A stretch of 64,000 nucleotides of DNA, taken from positions 1,736,001 through 1,800,000 of the forward strand of contig NZ_CP009501.1 in NCBI RefSeq assembly GCF_000969885.1, written 5' to 3'. Position 1 is the first letter of the stretch, and each line of letters opens with the position of its first letter. The position numbers were made by a program, and so were the translations under genes. This DNA is from Methanosarcina thermophila TM-1. GTDB taxonomy: Archaea > Halobacteriota > Methanosarcinia > Methanosarcinales > Methanosarcinaceae. Of this stretch, positions 36,732 to 46,225 are shown one piece after another. The notes beneath the pieces are model-generated. The model made no database searches. It was not told the DNA's origin and saw nothing but the letters and a program-made list of their open reading frames with translations.

Positions 36732-37207
36732 AAAGGGGGTTCGCGTTTAATAGTAGGGAAATTTGGTTCCTCTTTTTTTCGCATTTATAGGGTTTTTAAT
36801 TGATCCGTATGCTCTGAGAAAGCAGACAGCTTTATAACAGACCACAAGAAAGAAACAATACTTAAAAGTTTGGATAAGTTTATACCAACTTTTAAGTATA
36901 CTTGTTGAGTTTTTTTTGAACTTTTTTATCAATTTTTGCCTCATGTCAGTAAATCCTGCCATTCAGAGATCTTATAAGAGTGTCCGGGATTTTACCGATT
37001 ACCGTTATATCAAACAGAAAAAACATGATAAATAGATAAAAAGTAACCATGCGAGATTGAATTTTATTATATTTTTAGATTCTTAAACGTTAAATATAGA
37101 TTCAGATAAACGTTTTATCATAAACTAAGTGCGTCATGCTCGGAGTTTGAGGAAAAAACCAAGGGGGGTTTTAACGGCTCAAAATTTAAATGGTGAGTGG
37201 TGGGATT
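36732..37207. terminator. Spacer with long hairpin after the Agl23-like gene
   Basis: Positions 36858-36873 and 36885-36899 form a 15-bp stem with one bulge and an 11-nt loop, then T-rich sequence (TTTTTTTT) follows, so it looks like a terminator. It lies 126 bp past the stop. A later palindromic AAAACC/GGTTTT (37155-37175) precedes the next ORF. AT-rich otherwise. Confidence 0.5.
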
Positions 37208-37447
37208 ATGGTATCGGTGAGTAAGAAATGGATTTTAGATAATGTTCAAATGCTGTACTGCTCTAGTGGGATACTTGACCTTGAAGATGTCAAGGGTCTC
37301 GAGGAACCAGAAGAGGGTTTTGAAACAAATCTGAATAATATCGAAAAGCTGGAAGTAGAAAAAGGGGAAAGAAGGGAAACGTTCCAGATCCTTATTCCTG
37401 GGGGGTTTGGATGGGCTGAAGCGTTCCCTTTCATTGCGCATCCTTAA
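37208..37447 (+). CDS. Hypothetical acidic small protein
   Basis: 79 residues from ATG 37208, with GGTGGG upstream. The middle is acidic (EEPEEGFETNLNNIEKLE) and the end is hydrophobic and Gly-rich (LIPGGFGWAEAFPFIAHP). No family is recognised. Two minus-strand ORFs overlap it, but their composition looks less like protein. It could be a non-coding region. Confidence 0.35.
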   Translation: MVSVSKKWILDNVQMLYCSSGILDLEDVKGLEEPEEGFETNLNNIEKLEVEKGERRETFQILIPGGFGWAEAFPFIAHP

Positions 37448-37564
37448 GAAACCACTGAATACTAAATATTGTAAAGGATGCTGAAACCGAAAGACTGTGA
37501 AAATATAAAAAACGAATACTTAAAAACGCATCCCTAGTTTAGTAACATTTAGTTCATATTTTTG

Positions 37565-37637
37565 AGATAAAACCCACGGGGTTTATCTATCTTATCTCCG
37601 AACTTAGCCTCTAATGTAAACTTAGCCTCTAATGTAA
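37565..37637. repeat. Hairpin and 18-bp duplication
   Basis: Positions 37565-37587 form a stem (GATAAA-CCC with GGG-TTTATC), probably a terminator. An 18-bp unit (ACTTAGCCTCTAATGTAA) is then present twice in tandem, 37602-37619 and 37620-37637. No gene here. Confidence 0.75.
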
Positions 37638-37698
37638 TTTAATCTTTGTAACAGGCAGGTAAAGACATAATTAAAAAATATTCGATCAAATGTTAACT

Positions 37699-38163
37699 TT
37701 ATTCAAATTGTGAAGTCGAGTTTAATTTTAAGATACGTTCAAATTCACGTCTTCTGGACAAATCAGGATTAAACCCTAATTCCGTGTACTCAGCCTGTCT
37801 TACTTCTTCCCAATAGGCATTTTTACTTGCGTTAAATCCGTGATAACCATGCTTCTGATCCTCAAATATCTCACTGAAAAGCTTGTTTTCTGCAAGTGTC
37901 CCGAATCCACGAAGGCAGCAATCGTCTCCCTCAAGATTTGTACCTGTTAATACTCTTTCTAATAGCTGCCTGTATTCATTCCTCTTCTTAATCAACTCGG
38001 CTTCTGTGTGGTTATTAAGGTCAATTAACTCTATACCGTTTTCATCTGCCCATGAAATAATTGCTTTGTTTTCCTCGTCACTATTTGAATTAACAAACTT
38101 TAAAAGAGGGTTCAAACCACTATCTGGATCACTATTAAGATACCAGCTTACATTTATATTCAT
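37699..38163 (-). CDS. Hypothetical soluble protein
   Basis: 154 residues, rich in Asn, Glu and Lys, no membrane segment. It has two cysteines next to each other (DDCCLRGFG). I do not recognise the family. The start is ATG 38163 (or GTG 38166) with GAGGAG upstream on the minus strand, which supports expression. It lies convergent to 37208-37447 and divergent from cydA. Confidence 0.6.
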   Translation of the reverse strand: MNINVSWYLNSDPDSGLNPLLKFVNSNSDEENKAIISWADENGIELIDLNNHTEAELIKKRNEYRQLLERVLTGTNLEGDDCCLRGFGTLAENKLFSEIFEDQKHGYHGFNASKNAYWEEVRQAEYTELGFNPDLSRRREFERILKLNSTSQFE

Positions 38164-38566
38164 CACTACTACTCCTCATTTTTTATAGCAAAGACCCATA
38201 CTTTATAGCCAGACTATTCCCCGGCATTATACATTATTGATGCTACAAGAGTAAAAAAGATATGCTTGAACCAGAGAGAATAATTGATAGTGAGAATAAT
38301 TCAATAATTTAAAGTCTATTTCCTGTTCTAAATAACCCCTGGAGACCCCCATTCCTAGTATTTCAGCTAAAGTGGAAAGAACTTTATATTACGGCAAAGG
38401 GATTAATATAACCTTAAACACATTTTTATCATTAATTTGTCTATTATTTTGTTATCTTTGCCCATAAAAATTTAGTTTAATATACTAAAGCGTTACAGTT
38501 TTACATAATTAGATAAAAATGAAGGTCATAAAATATCGAGAGATTCAAAAAAATGAGAGATAATGA
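38164..38566 (+). promoter_or_regulatory. Upstream region of cydAB
   Basis: A TATA-like stretch with an inverted repeat TTTAGT/ACTAAA (38471-38476 and 38484-38489) around TTAATAT lies about 80 bp before cydA. It could be a promoter that overlaps an operator. A leader of about 55 nt follows. No gene seen in the rest. Confidence 0.4.
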
Positions 38567-39883
38567 ATGGTTGAGCTGCTTTTATTAAGCCGGCTTCAGT
38601 TTGCCATAACAGTTGCATTCCATTTCCTGTTCGTTCCACTTACACTGGGACTCGCACTGTTAGTAGCAGGCATGGAAACAGTGTACTACAGAAACAAAGC
38701 TGAAACCTGGCGAAGGATGGCCGACTTCTGGGGTGGGATATTCAAGATAAACTTTGCAATAGGTCTGGTAACAGGGCTTGCGATGACCTTTCAGTTTGGT
38801 ACGAACTGGGGTGCCTATGCGGAATTCATGGGAGATGTCTTTGGACCGCCTTTAGCTTTTGAAGCATTACTGGCTTTTTTCCTTGAAGGCACTTTCTTTG
38901 GCGCATGGATATTCCTGAACCGCTCACATCAGAAACTAAAAGCATTTTCCATGTGGATGGTCGCTCTGGGTACTAACATGTCTGCATTATGGATTATCAC
39001 TGCTAACGGTTTTATGCAGAATCCAGTTGGCTATGAGATGGCTGCTGATGGGAGCAAGGTGGTTATGACAGATTTCTTTGCCCTACTTACGAACAGCTAT
39101 GTGTGGTACATGCTGGTACATACTCTGCTTGCAGCTTACCTGTTAACCTCATTCCTTGTCATGGGAATCTGTGCATATCATTTCCTTAAAAGAAACAACA
39201 GTGAAGTGTTCAAGAGGTCTTTTAGCATAGCAGTTGCCATAGCACTTGCTACTGCAGTCATGCTCCCTGTTCTTGGTCATGGTTATGCTCAATATGTTAC
39301 TGAGCTTCAGCCTGCTAAAGGAGCGGCAATGGATGCCATATGGGAAACAGGTTCAAGAGAACCTCTGTATCTGATACAGGTGCCTGATCCAAGCACTGGT
39401 TCCAACAGCATTCAGCTTCTTGGAATTCCAGGTCTTGCAAGTTTCCTGTATACAGGAAGTTTCAGCGGAACGATAACAGGACTTAACCAGTTGCCTCAGG
39501 ATGAGATACCACCTGTAGGAATTGTATTCTGGAGCTTCAGGCTGATGGTAGCTCTGGGATCCCTGTTTATAATAGAGGCTATTGCAGGCTTATATCTCCA
39601 GAAGTCAGGTAAGTTGTACACATCGGATAAGTATCTGAAGTTGCTAATATGGTCGATACCACTCCCATACATAGCCATTATTGCTGGTTGGATTGTAGCC
39701 GAAGTAGGAAGGCAGCCGTGGATAGTATATGGTCTGCTAAAGACGGCAAAGGGGGTATCATCTGTTCCCACAGAAAATGTGCTTTTAAGTATTGTCATTA
39801 TCAGTGCACTATATCTGATCCTGACGGTCTTTGAAATATACATTATAAAGAAAACAGTAGTTAATGCAACAGGGGTTGAGTAA
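38567..39883 (+). CDS. cydA: Cytochrome bd-type oxidase subunit I
   Basis: Membrane quinol oxidase subunit with hemes b558, b595 and d, reducing O2 to water. The 438-residue protein has His19 (the b595 ligand in E. coli numbering), EALLAFFLEGTFFGAW with the conserved acidic residues, VHTLLAAY, and the GRQPW motif near the C-terminus. Its length (E. coli 522) shows a short Q-loop. Methanosarcina uses methanophenazine rather than quinone, so the electron donor is uncertain. cydB follows after one base. Confidence 0.95.
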   Translation: MVELLLLSRLQFAITVAFHFLFVPLTLGLALLVAGMETVYYRNKAETWRRMADFWGGIFKINFAIGLVTGLAMTFQFGTNWGAYAEFMGDVFGPPLAFEALLAFFLEGTFFGAWIFLNRSHQKLKAFSMWMVALGTNMSALWIITANGFMQNPVGYEMAADGSKVVMTDFFALLTNSYVWYMLVHTLLAAYLLTSFLVMGICAYHFLKRNNSEVFKRSFSIAVAIALATAVMLPVLGHGYAQYVTELQPAKGAAMDAIWETGSREPLYLIQVPDPSTGSNSIQLLGIPGLASFLYTGSFSGTITGLNQLPQDEIPPVGIVFWSFRLMVALGSLFIIEAIAGLYLQKSGKLYTSDKYLKLLIWSIPLPYIAIIAGWIVAEVGRQPWIVYGLLKTAKGVSSVPTENVLLSIVIISALYLILTVFEIYIIKKTVVNATGVE

Positions 39884-39884
39884 G

Positions 39885-40928
39885 ATGTTTGATTTCCTTA
39901 CTCGTGATATGCTTGCTATTATCTGGTTCTTCCTGTGGTGTGTCATATGGGGAGTTTACTTCGCTCTAGACTCATTTTCTCTTGGGGCAGGTCTTCTGGC
40001 ACCCTTTATTGCCACAGATAAAGTGCAGAGAATACAAATCCAGAAAGCTGTGGGTCCCTTCTGGGGCGGTAATGAGGTATGGCTCATCCTCGCTGCGGGT
40101 GGAACATTTGCTGCATTCCCTCTGGTATTTTCGAAGATGTTTACTTTCCTGTATCTTCCCATGATGCTGCTGCTCATCGGTCTGATCGCAAGGGGCATTT
40201 CCGTGGAATATCTCCATAAGGATGAAAATCCCCAGATACAAAAAATCTTTACCTGGGGATGGTTCGCTGGAAGCCTGCTGACTTCTCTGGTTCTGGGAGT
40301 TGCATTTGCGAACCTCTTCAAGGGGCTTGAAATAGCTTCAGGAGGAGTTTATAAAGGTAATCTTCCTGGACTTTTTAGCCCGTATGCATTGATAGGCGGT
40401 ATACTGTTCGTGCTTATGAGCGTTACTTCAGGTGCGCTCTGGATCAACTTCAAGACCGAAGGTACAATAGCTGCAAAAGCAGGTGATCTGGCAAAGAAGA
40501 GCTGTCTTATTGTATTTGCACTTGCTCTGGTCTATCTGGCATATTCTTTTATAGGTATTGAAGGTTTTACAACCAACTATTCAGCCTTGCCAGCTCTGTA
40601 CTTATTGCCAGTTCTTGCGATAGTGGCAGCTGCCCTTGCTATATTCTTTGTAAAGAAGGACAGAGGGTTCCTGGCATTTTGCAGCAATCTCCTGGTGCTT
40701 CTTTTCGTTGTTCAAAGCGGGCTTGCAAGTATCTATCCTTACATGCTTAAGTCCTCTATTTCTCTAGAGTATGGAATAGATATCTTTGAGGCAGCAGCAA
40801 GCCACATGTCCTTAAGCGTTATGCTGGCAGGAGCACTGGTATTCGTTCCCATAGTCATTATCTACCAGCTGTGGGTTTATACTCTGTTTAGAGAAAAAAT
40901 AAAAGAAACAGATCAGGTCGATTACTGA
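39885..40928 (+). CDS. cydB: Cytochrome bd-type oxidase subunit II
   Basis: 347 residues with eight or so membrane helices, including FFLWCVIWGVYFALDSFSLG and PFWGGNEVWLILAAGG, characteristic of CydB. CydB supports CydA and binds no heme itself in most forms. The start ATG at 39885 is one base after the cydA stop, and GGGGTTGAG lies upstream. No cydX or cydDC is seen here. Confidence 0.95.
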   Translation: MFDFLTRDMLAIIWFFLWCVIWGVYFALDSFSLGAGLLAPFIATDKVQRIQIQKAVGPFWGGNEVWLILAAGGTFAAFPLVFSKMFTFLYLPMMLLLIGLIARGISVEYLHKDENPQIQKIFTWGWFAGSLLTSLVLGVAFANLFKGLEIASGGVYKGNLPGLFSPYALIGGILFVLMSVTSGALWINFKTEGTIAAKAGDLAKKSCLIVFALALVYLAYSFIGIEGFTTNYSALPALYLLPVLAIVAAALAIFFVKKDRGFLAFCSNLLVLLFVVQSGLASIYPYMLKSSISLEYGIDIFEAAASHMSLSVMLAGALVFVPIVIIYQLWVYTLFREKIKETDQVDY

Positions 40929-40966
40929 TCTGCTTTCTCTTATTTTTCACTTCTTTGTTAATTTAA

Positions 40967-43726
40967 TTATAAAGTATAAACCCAGTCAGACTTTGTTTTT
41001 TCATATTTATTCTCCTTATGACCTCTTCCAGAAAAGTACTTTACAAGTTCCATAGCGATAAACGTAGTAGAAGCAAGCGGGAGTATTACTTTCCAGTCAG
41101 AGAGTGAGAGCGGAACAGTCCCAAAAGCGGTCTGGAAGAAAGGAACATAAATTACCATTAGTTGCAGGATTATTGTTGTCATGACTGCGTAAACCAGGGG
41201 CTTGTTTGTAAAAAGCCCCAGGGAAAAGACCGAGTATCGATCAGAACGCCAGTTGAAGGCATTGAACATCTCTGAGAAGACCACAAGTGTAAAGATCAGA
41301 GTCTGGAGTTTCTCAATTGGAAAGCCTCTATCAAGAGCCCATGTTAAAACAATGAGACCCTGAAGAGCAATCAACCCTCCTATTCCAAGCCCGGCTATGA
41401 TTTCTCTGCGGGTGACAATCCCTTCCTTAACATTTCTTGGCTTCTGTCTCATAATGTTGCGGTCCGGAGGCTCAACTGAAAGAGCCATTGGAGGAAGCCC
41501 ATCTGTAATCAGGTTAATCCAGAGGATCTGAACTGCAAGAAGAGGCAGGACTTGCCATCCCAGGATCGCAATAAGGACTATAAGAACCTCACCAGTATGA
41601 GTTGAGATCCCGTAAGTAATAAAATTTCGAATATTTTTGAATATATTGCGCCCTTCTTCAACCGCTGCAACAATGGATGCAAAATTATCATCTGTGAGAA
41701 TCATACTTGAGGCTTCTTTGCTGACATCCGTGCCTGTGATTCCCATAGCTATTCCCATATCTGCAGCTTTGAGGGCAGGGGCATCATTCACCCCGTCCCC
41801 TGTCATTGCCACAACATAACCCTTTTTCTTAAAAGCGTCTATTACCCTCAATTTATGGGCAGGATAGACCCTTGCATAAACTGAAACCCTCTCAACCATC
41901 TCTTCGAACTCGGCATCCCCAAGACTATCAAGCTCCGATCCTGTAAGAATGAGATCGTTTTCCTTTAAAATCCCGAGTTCCTTTGCAATTGCAGACGCCG
42001 TAATTTTATGATCTCCTGTTATCATTACAGTTTTAATACCTGCGTCTGCACACTTCTGGATTGCAACCTTTACTTCCTCTCTAGGGGGATCTCTCATGCC
42101 CATTAAGCCTGAGAAAACCATATCCTCCTCAATTTCCTCTGCAGTGCGCTCTCCAGAGGAAACTTTCTCAGGAGAGATATCCTCAGCCAGGGGACGGAAT
42201 GAGAAAGCCATAACCCTTAAAGCCTGGTCAGCCATTTCCCTGACTTTCCCTGAGATCAATTGTTTTGCCTCAGGAGATAAAGTTTTTATTTCACCATCAT
42301 GAAAAATTTTCGTACACGAGCCAAGGATTACTTCAGGAGCTCCCTTTGAGAAAGCAACCAGTCCATTTACAGGAAAACTGACTGAGTTAGCTTCCACTCT
42401 ATTGAGGGTAGTCATTCTTTTTCTTTCGGAGGAAAAAGGAATTTCCCCAAGCCGTGGATATTCCTTATCAAGATCGGCTTTATGGAGCCCTGCCTTTGCG
42501 GCAGCAACTACAAGAGCTGCCTCCGTAGGATCCCCTTTAATCTCCCATATCTCATCCTTTTTAAAAATACCAGCATCATTGCAAAGCACAGCCCCCAGCA
42601 AGAGAACCTGAAGATGGGTATCTTCTGCAGGGAATTCTTGATCTTCTTTAAAGAACTCTCCTTCAGGAGAGTATCCAACTCCTGTAACCTTTAAAAGTTG
42701 TTCGTTGACACAAATTGTCTCAACCGTCATTTTATTCTGTGTAAGTGTGCCTGTTTTGTCCGAACATATAACATTTGTGACCCCAAGCGTTTCTACAGAT
42801 GGGAGTTTTCTTACGAGGGCGTGTCTTTTGACCATACGTCTTACTCCAAGCCCAAGCCCTACTGTAACAACTGCAGGAAGAGCCTCAGGAATGGCAGCGA
42901 CTGCAAGGGCAACTCCCCAGAGAAACATATCGAAAAGAGGAAAGCCATAAAGAACTCCAAGCGTTGCTACAAAGGCTACGATTATAAGAGTTGCAATACC
43001 AATCCATCGGCCGAATTGATCAAGACTTTCCTGCAGGGGAGTTCTGGACCTCTCTATTGTTCCTAAAAGCCCTGCCAGTTCTCCAAAAGCCGAATTCATT
43101 CCAGTTGCCGTGACAACGGCACAGCCTCTTCCGTAAGCAACTGACGTTCCTGTATAGACCATGTTTGTCCTGTCAGCCTCTGGAGTCTCTGAAGGCAAGG
43201 CTTCAGCGCTTTTCTTAACAGGGACAGATTCTCCCGTAAGGGAAGACTCATCAGTTTTGAGATTGAATTCTTTAACTACCCTGGCATCCGCAGGAATGCG
43301 GTCCCCTGTCTGGATAATAATAAGATCTCCCGGGACAAGCTTTCTTGAGGGAATTTTTTTTTCGACCCCGTCCCTTATAACAGTGGCTTCCGGAGATGTG
43401 AGGGATCTCAGGAGTTCAATTGATTTTTCAGCCCGGTACTCCTGCGCAAAACTCAAGATGCCTGCAAGAAAAACCGTAAAAATGATTACTATTGCATCAA
43501 TTAACTCCCCAAGCAGGGCTGAGATAATAGAGGCAGTTATCAAAATGATGATCAGTACACTTTTAAACTGTGAGATAAAGAGCCGCAGGACTGAGACTTT
43601 TTCCTCTTCTTTAAGTTCATTTTCGCCGTATTTTTCAAGTCTTTTTTCGGCTTCTTCTTGACTTAAACCTTCTTCTGATACCCCAAGCTCTTCAAAAACG
43701 GAGTTTATTTCCTGGTCGTAATACAC
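40967..43726 (-). CDS. P-type cation-transporting ATPase (P2A-like)
   Basis: About 919 residues with ten membrane helices. Motifs are LTGESVPV, IPEALPAVVTVGLG in M4, CSDKTGTLTQN with the phosphorylated Asp, GDGVNDAPALK and NLITDGLPPMALS in M6. These are the features of Ca2+ or Mn2+ ATPases of the PMR1/SERCA type. The Asp in M6 and Glu in M4 support Ca2+ binding, but H+ or Na+/K+ cannot be excluded. The start is GTG 43726 or TTG 43741; AGAGGT precedes the former. Convergent with cydB. Confidence 0.9.
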   Translation of the reverse strand: MYYDQEINSVFEELGVSEEGLSQEEAEKRLEKYGENELKEEEKVSVLRLFISQFKSVLIIILITASIISALLGELIDAIVIIFTVFLAGILSFAQEYRAEKSIELLRSLTSPEATVIRDGVEKKIPSRKLVPGDLIIIQTGDRIPADARVVKEFNLKTDESSLTGESVPVKKSAEALPSETPEADRTNMVYTGTSVAYGRGCAVVTATGMNSAFGELAGLLGTIERSRTPLQESLDQFGRWIGIATLIIVAFVATLGVLYGFPLFDMFLWGVALAVAAIPEALPAVVTVGLGLGVRRMVKRHALVRKLPSVETLGVTNVICSDKTGTLTQNKMTVETICVNEQLLKVTGVGYSPEGEFFKEDQEFPAEDTHLQVLLLGAVLCNDAGIFKKDEIWEIKGDPTEAALVVAAAKAGLHKADLDKEYPRLGEIPFSSERKRMTTLNRVEANSVSFPVNGLVAFSKGAPEVILGSCTKIFHDGEIKTLSPEAKQLISGKVREMADQALRVMAFSFRPLAEDISPEKVSSGERTAEEIEEDMVFSGLMGMRDPPREEVKVAIQKCADAGIKTVMITGDHKITASAIAKELGILKENDLILTGSELDSLGDAEFEEMVERVSVYARVYPAHKLRVIDAFKKKGYVVAMTGDGVNDAPALKAADMGIAMGITGTDVSKEASSMILTDDNFASIVAAVEEGRNIFKNIRNFITYGISTHTGEVLIVLIAILGWQVLPLLAVQILWINLITDGLPPMALSVEPPDRNIMRQKPRNVKEGIVTRREIIAGLGIGGLIALQGLIVLTWALDRGFPIEKLQTLIFTLVVFSEMFNAFNWRSDRYSVFSLGLFTNKPLVYAVMTTIILQLMVIYVPFFQTAFGTVPLSLSDWKVILPLASTTFIAMELVKYFSGRGHKENKYEKTKSDWVYTL

Positions 43727-43775
43727 TCCTCTACCTCTCAAGCCTTCAGATTAACAGGATATATCCCTCAATTAA

Positions 43776-43805
43776 TATATTCGCTCCTACTATATTCGCT
43801 CCTCC
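43776..43805. repeat. 15-bp duplication in the P-type ATPase promoter
   Basis: The sequence TATATTCGCTCCTAC is duplicated in tandem, with two mismatches at the right end (43776-43790 and 43791-43805), about 50 bp upstream of the ATPase start. It might be a binding site, but an accidental duplication is as likely. Confidence 0.6.
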
Positions 43806-44005
43806 AATATAAGTTAGTTCAAAGCATATATAATGATTAAGCGTGTCGATATATTACAAGATTTGTAAAGGAATACAGATTATGTAGGAACCTTTGTGGA
43901 AAAGAAATATAAGACATTAGCTTTTTTGATATCAAGATCGGGTTTGAAATCTTAAGGGGTATTGAGATTTCGATTAAAAGTTGAAACAGGTAAGGAAAAT
44001 TGGGT

Positions 44006-45340
44006 ATGAAAATTATAATAATCGGAAGTGGGGTTGCAGGACTTACAGCCGGGTACAGGCTCTGCAAATCAAATGAGATCATTATTTTTGAAAAAGATGC
44101 GGAAATAGGGGGGATGGCTGCAAGTTATTGCCAGGAATGTGCAGGAAAAAGATATTTTATAGAGAAGTACTACCACCATATATTCAGGAGTGACTCGGAA
44201 CTTCTAGATCTGATAAGGGAACTGGGGCTTGAAGATCAAATGCTGTGGCTTAAGGGGAAAAACGCCTATTTTGTAGAAGGTAAAAGCTATCCTATGAATA
44301 CTCCTATTGAGATTCTAAGGTTTGACCCGCTTTCATTTACGGATCTGGTAAAACTTGGCATGCTGGTGCTCAGGATTAAGTTAATAAGAGATACTACCTC
44401 CTATGACAATATAAAGGCGAAAGACTGGATTCTTGAGACTGCAGGAAAATCCGTATATGAAAACTTTTTTGCTCCTCTCTTGAAAAGCAAGTTCGGGGAT
44501 AACGCCGAGAATGTTTCTGCAGCCTGGCTTATAGGGCGCGTTAAAATAAGGTCGGATAGGGGAAAAGATGGGGAGAAACTGGGGTACCTGAGAGGAGGAT
44601 TCAACTCCCTGATAGAAGCTCTTGCAAGAGAAATCACTGCACAGGGAGGCAAAATTCTGCAAAATAAAGCTGTAGAGGAAATCGTTATCAAAGATAATGC
44701 TGTGCAGGGTGTGGTCTCTGACGGAGAATTCATACCCTGTGATGCCGTGATTTCAACTGTTGAACCCAGGGTACTGGATATTCTCACAAAAGGCAAGCTT
44801 GGAGCTCTTCACGAAACCCTGCGAAGTATCCATTACCAGGGAACAGCATGCGCCCTGATAGGGCTTAAGAAAAGGCTTATGGAAGATGGGAATTACTGGC
44901 TGAATATAAAGGCTGACGTGCCTTTTGGAGCCGTGATAGAGCACACCAATTTTATGCCGTTTGAGGATTATGGAGAGCACCTTCTCTATGTAACTTCTTA
45001 TTTCCAGAATGAGAACGATACTCTATGGGTTAAAAAGGAAGAAGAAGTCCTGGACACTTATCTAAAAGGTCTGGAGAGGATGTTTCCAGATTTTGAAAGG
45101 ACTGATATTAACTGGGCAAAAATCTTCCGCAGAATGGATACTGCACCTGTGTATGAACAGGGATATCTTCAAAAAGTTTTACCGTTTGCTCCAGGTCCAT
45201 CGGGACTTTACCTGGCGGGAATGTTCTCATCAACCAATTACCCTGAAAGAAGCATGAACGGCTCTGTAAAAGCCGGGTTGGAAGCTGCAAATTTCTTCAT
45301 GAAAAAGGATAAAAAATGTGAGGTTTGCTGGCTCGACTGA
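44006..45340 (+). CDS. FAD-dependent oxidoreductase (amine-oxidase/UDP-galactopyranose-mutase-like)
   Basis: 444 residues. The N-terminus binds FAD: IIIIGSGVAGLTAGYRL, then IFEKDAEIGGMA. The middle holds GYLRGGFNSLIEALA, and the C-terminus has GLYLAGMFSSTNYPERSMNGSV, as in protoporphyrinogen oxidase and related amine oxidases. The substrate is unknown; a neighbouring oxidoreductase role in isoprenoid or glycan modification is only a guess. ATG at 44006; a TTG at 44000 is the alternative start. Confidence 0.8.
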   Translation: MKIIIIGSGVAGLTAGYRLCKSNEIIIFEKDAEIGGMAASYCQECAGKRYFIEKYYHHIFRSDSELLDLIRELGLEDQMLWLKGKNAYFVEGKSYPMNTPIEILRFDPLSFTDLVKLGMLVLRIKLIRDTTSYDNIKAKDWILETAGKSVYENFFAPLLKSKFGDNAENVSAAWLIGRVKIRSDRGKDGEKLGYLRGGFNSLIEALAREITAQGGKILQNKAVEEIVIKDNAVQGVVSDGEFIPCDAVISTVEPRVLDILTKGKLGALHETLRSIHYQGTACALIGLKKRLMEDGNYWLNIKADVPFGAVIEHTNFMPFEDYGEHLLYVTSYFQNENDTLWVKKEEEVLDTYLKGLERMFPDFERTDINWAKIFRRMDTAPVYEQGYLQKVLPFAPGPSGLYLAGMFSSTNYPERSMNGSVKAGLEAANFFMKKDKKCEVCWLD

Positions 45341-45763
45341 GAAAGTGGCACCCTGTATTTTTATTAAGAGTTTTGCATATCTGAAGAAGTCACCTGACTT
45401 AATATAGTCTTTTAGGACGAACTATTATATAGCCTAAGGGATGATAATATACTGTCTGTAGCTACATGCAGAAGGAAGTTCTGCATGATTACCTGTCCTT
45501 CCAGATTTATCATTCATGGGGATTTTAGCAATGATAAAGAAGGAAAGGCTGTTAAAATATAAAAAATCTGGATTTCTGCCGTTAATCGGCATTTTGGGGG
45601 CATGCTGATCAAACCCGCATTAGCGGAGATGACACAGGAGAATAAACTTGTTTTTCCCTGAGGCTTGGCTCTCAAAGAGACCCGGATGCTGTAAAAATGA
45701 ATGCTGCCCTGGCTTCCGGGAAGGGGTGTTGGCAGCGTAGAAAATAAAGAGGAGTGGTAAAAG
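45341..45763. promoter_or_regulatory. Spacer with hairpin, upstream of the DUF3303 gene
   Basis: A TATA-like ATTATATAG lies at 45424-45432. A perfect 9-bp stem (CATGCAGAA with TTCTGCATG, 45465-45487, loop GGAAG) follows. From 45560 to 45760 the sequence is less AT-rich, with GC-rich patches, and may be a long leader. No gene supported. Confidence 0.4.
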
Positions 45764-46039
45764 ATGTTATTCATGGACGTTAGTACCTGGGACCCTTCGA
45801 ACCGCGATAAGATCCTAGAACATTTTAAGAAACTGGAGATTCCAGAAGGAATTGATGTCATTAACCAGTGGATTGACCTTTCTGGAAATAGATATTATAT
45901 TCTTTACGAAGCTGAAAGTGCAGAGGCTTATGGAGCGTTCAATCTGCCCTGGTCGGATATCTGCGTAATTGACAGCGTGCCGGTTATGGAAGCTTCGGAA
46001 TTCATGCAGCTTCTGCCGAAATATCAGAAGAAAACCTGA
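45764..46039 (+). CDS. DUF3303 family protein
   Basis: 91 residues matching the DUF3303 pattern: LFMDVSTWDPSNRDKILEHF, then a WIDLSGNRYYILYEAESAEA segment and ending with MEASEFMQLLPKYQ. Family function unknown; a small alpha/beta ferredoxin-like fold is likely. ATG at 45764 with GAGGAGTGG upstream. Confidence 0.85.
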   Translation: MLFMDVSTWDPSNRDKILEHFKKLEIPEGIDVINQWIDLSGNRYYILYEAESAEAYGAFNLPWSDICVIDSVPVMEASEFMQLLPKYQKKT

Positions 46040-46193
46040 GCTGTCAGCAGGGCTCTATAAAAACTGCCGATGAGCTGCATTAACTGGCTCATCGAAAACT
46101 CTTTATTTTATCGTTATAGAATACAGAGCTTTTTAGAATCAGGGCTTTTTCATATCTTTTTAAATTACTTCAGGCTCATATCCTATTTTAATC

Positions 46194-46225
46194 ATTACAT
46201 CAGGTTTTCATTACATCAGGTTTTC
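46194..46225. repeat. 16-bp tandem duplication at the 3' end of the aldehyde dehydrogenase gene
   Basis: ATTACATCAGGTTTTC occurs twice in tandem (46194-46209 and 46210-46225). The second copy overlaps the stop region of the dehydrogenase gene. Confidence 0.8.

Noticed and set aside
36747..36962. 71-codon minus-strand ORF after the Agl23-like gene
   Set aside because: It is made largely of the terminator hairpin and AT-rich sequence.
37235..37441. Minus-strand ORFs overlapping 37208-37447
   Set aside because: Neither has a ribosome-binding site, and both read as shadow translations of the acidic plus-strand frame.
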